NCBI GenBank assembly: GCA_012800735.1
Contig: JAAZIU010000028.1
Coordinates: 129,245 to 193,244 of the forward strand
Direction of reading: 5' to 3'
Origin: Clostridiales bacterium
Lineage (GTDB): Bacteria > Bacillota > Clostridia > Oscillospirales > CAG-272
Length of the DNA: 64,000 nucleotides
The position numbers and the translations under genes were made by a program. Under the pieces are notes generated by a model. The model saw only the letters and a list, made by a program, of their open reading frames with translations, was not told the DNA's origin and made no database searches. Below, piece after piece: positions 26,368 to 33,024 of the stretch; position 1 is the first letter of the stretch; each line of letters starts with the position of its first letter.

Positions 26368-27459
26368 TTATACAACTTCGGCTCTTCCGATATCCGCGCT
26401 TTCATCGGCGGCGGTGGTTATCGTTTTGACGGTAACGCCTCTCACGGCGCCGAGGGATGTCGTGAGCGCGTCGATCTCTTTTTTGTCGGCGTCGGCGGTG
26501 ACGTTGAGTATCGACACCCCGGCGCGGCGGTAGGGCATTCCCATCCGCCCGACCAATATCCCGGAATATGATTCAAGTATCGCGTTTATCTTCTCGACCG
26601 CCGAATGTTCCCGGATTATCATCGAGATTACCGCGAGTACCCGCCCGCCCGGCTTTTCGGCCGGAGCGTCGCCCGACGCAAGCTTCAGGGGGACGACCGT
26701 CCGTGCCGACGTTCCCGCTCCTTCGACCGAGCCTATCACGGCGTCGACGCCAAAGAAGCGGCGGATGTTGGTTTCGGTTATTATCTTCGCCGAGTCGCCG
26801 AAAAGGTATTCGCCGCCGGGGGCGAGCAGCAGCGACTTGTCCGTCCGGCTCAGCGCGTGCGCGGGGTAGTGGGTGTTGAATACGCACGCCATGCCGGATG
26901 CGGCAAGTTCGGACAGGGTGTCGAGTATGATAAGCTGATTTTTGAAGTCGAGGTTCGATTCCGGCTCGTCGAGTATCATTATTTTCGGTTCCGCCGCGAG
27001 GGCGCGGGCGATAAGCACAAGCTGAAGCTCCCCGCCGGACATCTCGCCGCAGCGGCGATTCGCAAGATGCGCAACTCCCAGCCGCCGAAGCGCCGACATC
27101 GCCGCGTCCTTGTCCTTTTTTGACGGATTTGAGAAGACGCCCCCTCGCCCCGCGCGCCCGAGCAGCGCCGTTTCGTATGCGGTATAGCCGCCGCAGACGC
27201 CTTTTGCCTGCGGCACGTACGCGATCCTGCTCCAGAGCCTTGACGGCGGCATCGACGAGATTTCTTCGTCGTCGAGAGTGCAATTTCCGCCGTCCCACTT
27301 GAGGAAATTCATAATGCAGCGGAGCAGGGTGGTTTTCCCGGAACCGTTCGGACCGAGTATCGCGACAAGCCGCCCCGGTTCGATATCGATTGAAAGGTCT
27401 TTTATTATCGGTTCGCCTTCCCGGTAGGAAAACGAGCAGTTTTTGAGCGAAAGTTTCAT
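26368..27459 (-). CDS. FepC-type ABC ATPase with C-terminal TM1266-like domain
   Basis: Residues 1-240 are an ABC ATPase of the iron-complex/cobalamin importer class: Walker A GPNGSGKTT (36-44), signature MSGGELQLVLIARALA, and Walker B KIMILDEPES. From about 271 to 350 a second domain follows. Its INAILESYSGILVGRMGMPY and GVSILNV are very close to the stand-alone TM1266-like protein at 28.5 kb (18 of 30 identical over the core). TM1266 proteins are small ACT/NikR-C-like proteins called putative regulators of iron-only hydrogenase systems. This fusion suggests that transport is gated by the same ligand. The gene overlaps the permease gene by four bases. Confidence 0.9.
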   Translation of the reverse strand: MKLSLKNCSFSYREGEPIIKDLSIDIEPGRLVAILGPNGSGKTTLLRCIMNFLKWDGGNCTLDDEEISSMPPSRLWSRIAYVPQAKGVCGGYTAYETALLGRAGRGGVFSNPSKKDKDAAMSALRRLGVAHLANRRCGEMSGGELQLVLIARALAAEPKIMILDEPESNLDFKNQLIILDTLSELAASGMACVFNTHYPAHALSRTDKSLLLAPGGEYLFGDSAKIITETNIRRFFGVDAVIGSVEGAGTSARTVVPLKLASGDAPAEKPGGRVLAVISMIIREHSAVEKINAILESYSGILVGRMGMPYRRAGVSILNVTADADKKEIDALTTSLGAVRGVTVKTITTAADESADIGRAEVV

Positions 27460-28481
27460 TTAACGCCTCCGTTCCCGTTCTCCCGGCGCATAAGATAGAT
27501 AAAGAAGGGCGCGCCGATAATCGCGGTCAGTATCGAGACGGGAATTTCTGCGGCAGTAAGGCTCCTCGCCGCCGTGTCGACGGCTATCATGAACGCCGCG
27601 CCTGCGAATATCGACGCGGGTATCAGCCGGCGCTGATTTGAGCCGAATATCAGCCGCATCATATGCGGCACTAAAAGCCCGACCCATCCGACCTGCCCGC
27701 ACATCGAGACGCAGGAGGCGGTTATTGCAGTCGCGCAGACGACCGCCGCGATTCTAAGTTTCTTCATGTCGACGCCGGAACTCCGCGCTTCGTCGTCCGA
27801 AAGGGAAAGCAAGTTCAGCCGCCAGCGCAAAAGAAAGAGGACGGTTATTCCGATAATTATCAGCGGCGCGCCGAGCGCCATCCCCGCCCATGACGCCGAC
27901 TGCAGCGAACCCATCAGCCAATAGGTGATTGACGGCAGCTTGTCGTCGGTGTCGGCGGCGAATTTAACGAGGGAGATAAGCGCGTTGAAAAGCGACTGTA
28001 TCATTATTCCGGCGAGTACCGCCGCCGACGTGCCGTTCCCCCTTGTCGGCGAAGTGAGTTTTGTCAGTACGACGGCCGCCCCTCCGAAAAGCAGCGCGGA
28101 TAGCTGTATCGGGAATATCCCGCCGCCAAGGAGTATCGCCAGCGCCGCACCGAACGACGCGCCGGATGCGACGCCCAATGTGTCCGGAGTGGCGAGCGGG
28201 TTCTGAAAAAGTCCCTGATAGGCGCTGCCGGAAACGGCAAGTCCCGCCCCGCAGAGCGCCGCTAAGATTATCCGGCGAAGCCTCATGCCGATGACGGCGT
28301 CGGCTCTTTCCGCCGACCCGCCGGTGAAAAACCGCATGACCGCCCCGGCGAAATCGGCAGGGGAGACGGAGAATCTTCCGATAAGCAGCGCCGCGAAGCC
28401 GAATAAGAGCGGCAGAATTATAAGTATTGCGACGGCAAGGGGAGAAAGCCCGAGCCGCGGCGTTTTTGCGTTATTCTTCAT
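27456..28481 (-). CDS. FecCD-type ABC permease
   Basis: A 341-residue membrane subunit of the iron-complex/cobalamin transport class (BtuC/FecD), with about ten hydrophobic segments. The conserved GLAVSGSAYQGLFQNPLATP and CGQVGWVGLLVPHMMR, which contact the ATPase, are clear. It would form a homodimeric channel with the fused ATPase and receive substrate from the lipoprotein at 21.4 kb. Its start overlaps the upstream TM1266-like gene by 11 bases and its end overlaps the ATPase gene by four, so the first three genes are tightly coupled. Substrate identity is not readable from sequence. Confidence 0.93.
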   Translation of the reverse strand: MKNNAKTPRLGLSPLAVAILIILPLLFGFAALLIGRFSVSPADFAGAVMRFFTGGSAERADAVIGMRLRRIILAALCGAGLAVSGSAYQGLFQNPLATPDTLGVASGASFGAALAILLGGGIFPIQLSALLFGGAAVVLTKLTSPTRGNGTSAAVLAGIMIQSLFNALISLVKFAADTDDKLPSITYWLMGSLQSASWAGMALGAPLIIIGITVLFLLRWRLNLLSLSDDEARSSGVDMKKLRIAAVVCATAITASCVSMCGQVGWVGLLVPHMMRLIFGSNQRRLIPASIFAGAAFMIAVDTAARSLTAAEIPVSILTAIIGAPFFIYLMRRENGNGGVK

Positions 28482-28743
28482 GGCGCTGAATCACGTTCGA
28501 GTAGGAAGTTTTGCAGGAAACACCGCCGAGCCGCCCGATTCTGCCCGACATCGCCGAGATTATATCCTGCGGCGCGTCAACGACTATCGAAATGACCGAA
28601 ACGCCCCGCTCGCGGTAGGGGATTCCCATCCTGCCGACTATCCAGCCGCCGTATTCGTGTAAGATAGCGTTCAGTTTCTCCGTCGACTCCGCGTCTTCGA
28701 CAATTATGCCGAGCAACGCTATCCGGGTTTCGTAGCTTCCCAT
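28471..28743 (-). CDS. TM1266-family small regulator-like protein
   Basis: A 90-residue protein matching the TM1266 type (putative iron-only hydrogenase system regulator), an ACT/NikR C-terminal-like alpha/beta fold. RIALLGIIVEDAESTEKLNA and IVGRMGIPYRERGVSVISIV are diagnostic. The ATG at 28743 is chosen because AAAGGAG stands eight bases upstream; a TTG six codons earlier contains that Shine-Dalgarno sequence and is rejected. It is the first gene of the transporter/nitrogenase-like run and lies directly after a terminator-type leader switch. It may sense a metal or cofactor and influence the transporter carrying its sister domain. Confidence 0.88.
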   Translation of the reverse strand: MGSYETRIALLGIIVEDAESTEKLNAILHEYGGWIVGRMGIPYRERGVSVISIVVDAPQDIISAMSGRIGRLGGVSCKTSYSNVIQRHEE

Positions 28744-28771
28744 AATAAACTCCTTTTTCAAAAAAACTATG

Positions 28772-28843
28772 TAAAAAAGCCGTGTCCTGTTAAGACACGG
28801 CGCAAAAATCCCGATAAAGATTGTGTTATTTTTTTCGTGTCTT
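28772..28843 (-). promoter_or_regulatory. Leader switch: terminator with competing antiterminator, upstream of the TM1266-like gene
   Basis: On the minus strand GCCGTGTC/GACACGGC (arms 28794-28801 and about 28779-28786) forms a terminator with six T, about 30 bases before the ATG. AAGACACG, about 40 bases earlier (28836-28843), is perfectly complementary over eight bases to CGTGTCTT (28792-28799), which overlaps the first terminator arm. The two structures exclude each other. The sensor part (28844-28872) can form a CGCC/GGCG-closed hairpin but matches no riboswitch I know. Confidence 0.6.
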
Positions 28844-28878
28844 CCGCCTCAAAACATATTTTCGGCGTCAGTATAATC

Positions 28879-28907
28879 ATTATATACCTAACGGCGGAAT
28901 AATTCTA
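28879..28907 (-). promoter_or_regulatory. Probable promoter of the transporter/nitrogenase-like cluster
   Basis: Minus-strand TATAAT (28879-28884) has a weak TAGAAT 17 bases upstream (28902-28907). Transcription would begin near 28872, giving a leader of about 130 bases containing the terminator switch. The weak -35 may mean an activator is needed. Confidence 0.5.
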
Positions 28908-28988
28908 CACCAAAATTGTAAACATTATTGCCGCCCGCACAAAACACCGTATCACGCGAAGAAAACTATAAATTTTACATAATACAGA

Positions 28989-29018
28989 TTGAATATAAGA
29001 GGACTTTTGGGGTATAAT
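28989..29018 (+). promoter_or_regulatory. Sigma-A-type promoter of the purD operon
   Basis: TTGAAT (28989-28994), 18 bases, TATAAT (29013-29018), 42 bases before the purD ATG. Confidence 0.7.
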
Positions 29019-29060
29019 AATATGGAATAACGAAAATACCGGAGAATACAGGATAAACAG

Positions 29061-30338
29061 ATGAAAAAGACCGATATGACCGTCCTCGTCGTCGGCGGCG
29101 GCGGACGGGAACACGCCATCGTAAAGAAGCTTTCGGAAAGCCCGAGGGTGAAAAAGCTGTATTGCGCGCCCGGCAACGCCGGAATCGCCGATATCGCCGA
29201 GTGCCTGCCGATAAAAGCGACCGACATCGACTCGATGATCTCGGCGGCGAAAGACGTCTCCGCCGACCTCGTTTTCGTCGCGCCGGACGATCCGCTGGCG
29301 CTGGGAATGGTTGACCGGATGGAAGAAGCCGGCATCCGCGCTTTCGGCCCCTGCGCCCGCGCCGCGATGCTCGAAGGCTCAAAGGTCTTTTCCAAAGGGC
29401 TGATGAAGAAATACGGCATACCTACCGCCGGATACGAAGTCTTCGACTCGCCCGAAACCGCGCTTGAATATATAACAGCGAAAAACGAATACCCGGTAGT
29501 TGTCAAGGCGGACGGACTTGCGCTCGGAAAAGGCGCCGTAATCGCCGAAAACGAAGCGGCGGCGAAAGCGGCTCTTGAAACGATAATGCTCGAAAAAGCC
29601 TTCGGCAGCTCCGGCGACAGAGTTGTTATCGAGGAGTTTTTGAGAGGACCCGAATGCACCGTCCTCAGCTTCACCGACGGCGAGACCGTCGTTCCGATGG
29701 TGTCAAGCCAGGACCACAAGCGCGCGCTTGACGGCGATCTCGGACTTAACACCGGCGGCATGGGCGCTTTTTCCCCCTCCCGCTTTTATACCCCGGAGAT
29801 CGCGAAGATATCCGAAGAAACGGTTTTCAAGCCGACTATCGACGCGCTTCGGGCGGAGGGGATAATCTTCAAGGGAGTTATCTACTTCCAGCTCATGCTG
29901 ACCGAAAGCGGCCCTAAAGTTATTGAATACAACGCCCGCTTCGGCGACCCGGAGACGCAGGCCGTGCTGCCGCTTTTAAAAACCGATCTTGTCGATATAA
30001 TCGACGCCTGCATTGACGGCGGACTTGACGACATCGGTCTTGAATGGAGCGATAAGGCGAGCTGCTGCGTTGTAATGGCGAGCGGCGGCTACCCGGAAAA
30101 ATACGAAAAGGGCTTTGAAATCAGCGGTCTTTCCGAAGCGAACGCCCTGTCCGACACCTATGTTTACCACGCCGGAACCGCGCTCCAAGACGGCAATATC
30201 GTCACCGCCGGCGGGCGGGTTTTAGGCGTTACGGCGCTGGGGGAAAATCTCGGTCAGGCGATAGAAAAAGCCTACATCGGTGTTTTAAAAATCAGCTTTG
30301 CCGGCGCGCATTTCAGAACCGATATCGGCAGAAAATAA
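29061..30338 (+). CDS. purD: Phosphoribosylamine-glycine ligase
   Basis: A 425-residue ATP-grasp enzyme that joins glycine to phosphoribosylamine, the second step of purine synthesis. The N-terminal VVGGGGREHAIVKKL is the PurD signature, PVVVKADGLALGKGAVIA is in the ATP-grasp domain, and RFGDPETQAVLPLL is the family signature near 295. Full length. The ATG at 29061 has AGGA seven bases upstream. It opens a five-gene run ending at the ispH-rpsA fusion; no other pur gene is nearby. Confidence 0.95.
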   Translation: MKKTDMTVLVVGGGGREHAIVKKLSESPRVKKLYCAPGNAGIADIAECLPIKATDIDSMISAAKDVSADLVFVAPDDPLALGMVDRMEEAGIRAFGPCARAAMLEGSKVFSKGLMKKYGIPTAGYEVFDSPETALEYITAKNEYPVVVKADGLALGKGAVIAENEAAAKAALETIMLEKAFGSSGDRVVIEEFLRGPECTVLSFTDGETVVPMVSSQDHKRALDGDLGLNTGGMGAFSPSRFYTPEIAKISEETVFKPTIDALRAEGIIFKGVIYFQLMLTESGPKVIEYNARFGDPETQAVLPLLKTDLVDIIDACIDGGLDDIGLEWSDKASCCVVMASGGYPEKYEKGFEISGLSEANALSDTYVYHAGTALQDGNIVTAGGRVLGVTALGENLGQAIEKAYIGVLKISFAGAHFRTDIGRK

Positions 30339-30353
30339 TCGGAGACAGATAAA

Positions 30354-31598
30354 TTGGTTTTAGTCATAGGCGGAGGCGCCGCCGGGCTTATGGCGGCGGG
30401 AAGGCTCTGCGAGCTTGGCGTCCCCGCCGCCGTCGTCGAGCATAAGGACCGCACCGCGCTGAAATTGGGGATAACCGGCAAGGGCAGGTGCAACCTTACA
30501 AACGACTGCGCCCAAGATGAGTTTCTTTCAAACATCCCGCGCAATCCGCGTTTTTTATACACCGCTCTCTCTAAATTCAGCCCCCGGGACGCGATGGCGT
30601 TTTTTGAATCGTTGGGCGTTCCGCTGAAAACCGAGCGGGGAAAGCGGGTGTTTCCCGTCTCCGACCGCTCCCTCGATGTCGTCGCCGCTCTGCGGCGGTA
30701 TTCGAAGGGCGCGGAGCTGATTTCCGGTTTCGCGGAGGAGCTGATAATCGAAGACGGCGCCGCGAAAGGCGCAATTCTTTCCGACGGGCGGAAGATATAT
30801 TCCGACGCAGTCATCGTCGCTACCGGCGGGCTTTCCTATCCCGCGACCGGAAGCACCGGCGCCGGATATGCCCTCGCGCGGCAGGCGGGACTCAGCGTAA
30901 CGCCGCTTTCTCCCTCGCTCGTTCCGCTGAACGCCGCTGAGGATTTCTGCTCAGAACTTATGGGGCTGTCGCTGAAAAATGTTGCGCTCCGGATATACGG
31001 CGACAAGAAAAAGCCGGTCTTTCAGGACTTCGGCGAGATGCTGTTTACCCATTTCGGCGTATCGGGACCGATGATACTCTCCGCTTCCGCCTACCTTGAT
31101 TTTTCGGCGGGTAAGACATACAAGGCGAAGATCGACCTCAAACCCGCGCTTGACGAGGGGATGCTCGACGCGAGGATTCTGCGGGATTTTGCCGAAACGC
31201 CGAACCGCGAGTTTCAAAATTCCCTCGACCGGCTGCTGCCGAACAAGCTGATACCCGTTGTGGTAAAACTCACCGGCATCGACCCGACGACCAAAGTCAA
31301 TTCGGTAACGAGGGAAGAGCGCCGAAAACTTGTCGAGACTCTCAAAGGATTTGAATTTACCGTTATCTCCGCAAGACCCATTGAAGAAGCAGTCATTACC
31401 CGCGGCGGGGTTTCGGCAAAGGAGCTTGACCCGCGGACGATGGAAGCGAAAAAACTGTCGGGGCTTTATTTCGCGGGCGAAGTCATCGACGTCGACGGCT
31501 ATACCGGCGGCTTCAATCTCCAGATCGCCTGGATGACGGCGCGGCTGGCGGCCGATGCGGCCGCCGACTATACGAAAACAACTTATAAGGATGTGTGA
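30354..31598 (+). CDS. BaiN/HI0933-family FAD-dependent oxidoreductase
   Basis: A 414-residue flavoprotein. VIGGGAAGLMAAGRLCELG at the extreme N-terminus binds FAD, then KLGITGKGRCNLTND, the family hallmark, and the late FAGEVIDVDGYTGGFNLQ. The start is TTG at 30354, with GGAG ten bases upstream, since the Rossmann strand begins at once and there is no usable ATG before it. Members include BaiN, which reduces bile-acid intermediates, but most have unknown substrates and the gene is widespread in Clostridia. It lies 15 bases after purD and touches cmk, so it belongs to a housekeeping operon and bile-acid work is not implied. Confidence 0.85.
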   Translation: MVLVIGGGAAGLMAAGRLCELGVPAAVVEHKDRTALKLGITGKGRCNLTNDCAQDEFLSNIPRNPRFLYTALSKFSPRDAMAFFESLGVPLKTERGKRVFPVSDRSLDVVAALRRYSKGAELISGFAEELIIEDGAAKGAILSDGRKIYSDAVIVATGGLSYPATGSTGAGYALARQAGLSVTPLSPSLVPLNAAEDFCSELMGLSLKNVALRIYGDKKKPVFQDFGEMLFTHFGVSGPMILSASAYLDFSAGKTYKAKIDLKPALDEGMLDARILRDFAETPNREFQNSLDRLLPNKLIPVVVKLTGIDPTTKVNSVTREERRKLVETLKGFEFTVISARPIEEAVITRGGVSAKELDPRTMEAKKLSGLYFAGEVIDVDGYTGGFNLQIAWMTARLAADAAADYTKTTYKDV

Positions 31599-31600
31599 TA

Positions 31601-32341
31601 ATGTCCGGTAAATATATACAAATCGCCATCGACGGCCCCGGAGGAGCTGGAAAGAGCAGTCTCGCGAAAGGACTTGCGGCGGAACTCGGAAAGACAATAC
31701 CCTTTGTCTATGTCGACACCGGCGCGCTCTACCGCGCTGTCGGGCTATACGTTCTGCGCCGGGGGCGGGACACTTCATCTCATGAAGCCGTTTCCAGCTG
31801 TCTTGACGACATCAACATCACGATGGAGCATAAAGACGGCCGCCAGGCGGTTATTCTCAACGGAGAAGACGTTTCGGGGCTTATCCGCACCCCGGAGGTT
31901 TCGATGGCGGCGTCGGATGTTTCTGCGGTGCCGCAGGTGCGTCAGTTCCTGCTTTCCTGCCAGCGCGGGATTGCTAACACCGTCTCCGTCGTGATGGACG
32001 GTCGGGATATCGGGACTGTTATTCTGCCGGACGCAGATGTGAAGATATTTCTGACCGCCGGAGTTGCCGAAAGAGCCAAGCGCCGATGGCTGGAGCTGCG
32101 CGAAAAGGGAAGCGCGAAAACGCTTGAAGAGGTTCGGGCGGAACTCGAACTGCGCGATAAAAACGACTCAAGCCGCGCCGCCGCGCCGCTGAAGCCGGCA
32201 CCCGATTCGATATTGTATGATAATACCGTTCATGACCTAAAAGCTTGCATCGAATGGGCAAGCGGTGTTGTGCGGGAAAAATGCAGGGATAAAATTGCGG
32301 CGCTTGAAGCGGAAGCGTCTCTTACGGAGGGTAAAAGATGA
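31601..32341 (+). CDS. cmk: Cytidylate kinase
   Basis: A 246-residue nucleoside monophosphate kinase phosphorylating CMP and dCMP. The P-loop DGPGGAGKSSLAKGL is at residues 10-24. YVDTGALYRAVGLY, DGRDIGTVILPDADVKIFLT and RDKNDSSRAAAPL are the standard Cmk motifs. The ATG at 31601 is preferred over an in-frame GTG two codons earlier because AAGGATGTG is spaced well for it. It overlaps plsC by four bases. The order cmk-plsC-ispH-rpsA is the classical clostridial arrangement. Confidence 0.95.
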   Translation: MSGKYIQIAIDGPGGAGKSSLAKGLAAELGKTIPFVYVDTGALYRAVGLYVLRRGRDTSSHEAVSSCLDDINITMEHKDGRQAVILNGEDVSGLIRTPEVSMAASDVSAVPQVRQFLLSCQRGIANTVSVVMDGRDIGTVILPDADVKIFLTAGVAERAKRRWLELREKGSAKTLEEVRAELELRDKNDSSRAAAPLKPAPDSILYDNTVHDLKACIEWASGVVREKCRDKIAALEAEASLTEGKR

Positions 32342-33024
32342 GCTACAAAGGTGTATATGACTTTTTCGGACCCGCAGTCCGCCGGTTTTTCAATATCCGG
32401 GTTTCGGGTACCGAAAACGAGCCGGAGAAAGGGCCGTTCATCGTCTGCGCGAACCATCTTTCCGACAGCGATCCGATAATTCTTGACGCGGCGCTGCATC
32501 ATCAGCTTCGTTACTTTGCCAAAGAAGAGCTTTTTCGGATACCGCTTTTCCGCCGGCTGATAATCGCGCTCGGCGCTTATCCGGTCAGGAGAGGGATGTC
32601 CGACGTCCGCGCCATCCGCAAGACGATAGAGATACTCGAAAACGGCGAGGTTGTCGGGATGTTCCCGCAGGGCACCCGCCACGCGGGCGTCAATCCACGC
32701 AAGACCGATGTCAAATCCGGCGTCGGCATGATAGCCTGGCGGGCAAAATCTCCGGTGCTGCCGGTGCTTATTCAGACAAAAGGCTGGAAGATTTCCCCGT
32801 TCAAGCGGGTCAATGTTATAATCGGGCGGCTGATTACCTTCGACGAGTTCGGTTTTACCACCGGCAACAAAACCGAATACGACAACGCGTCGGCGCTTAT
32901 TTTTGAGCGTATAGTTGAGCTTATAACCGACGAAGACGGAGGCGACAACCTGCTGCTTCCCGCGCCTAAGGAGAAATTTGAGCTGATAGAAGGACCGAAG
33001 CCCCAGGTAAGGTGGGATTCGTGA
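32338..33024 (+). CDS. plsC: 1-acyl-sn-glycerol-3-phosphate acyltransferase
   Basis: A 228-residue membrane-associated acyltransferase making phosphatidic acid. The catalytic HX4D motif is NHLSDSD (His40, Asp45) and the phosphate-binding motif reads FPQGTRH, with Gln in place of the usual Glu. Both are in the correct order and spacing for the PlsC family. It is coupled by overlap to cmk upstream and to the ispH-rpsA fusion downstream. Confidence 0.9.
   Translation: MSYKGVYDFFGPAVRRFFNIRVSGTENEPEKGPFIVCANHLSDSDPIILDAALHHQLRYFAKEELFRIPLFRRLIIALGAYPVRRGMSDVRAIRKTIEILENGEVVGMFPQGTRHAGVNPRKTDVKSGVGMIAWRAKSPVLPVLIQTKGWKISPFKRVNVIIGRLITFDEFGFTTGNKTEYDNASALIFERIVELITDEDGGDNLLLPAPKEKFELIEGPKPQVRWDS

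Noticed and set aside
30354-31598. Bile-acid-dehydroxylation function for the BaiN-like gene
   Set aside because: It sits in a purD-cmk-plsC housekeeping run with no other bai gene; the family is widespread outside bile-acid metabolism.
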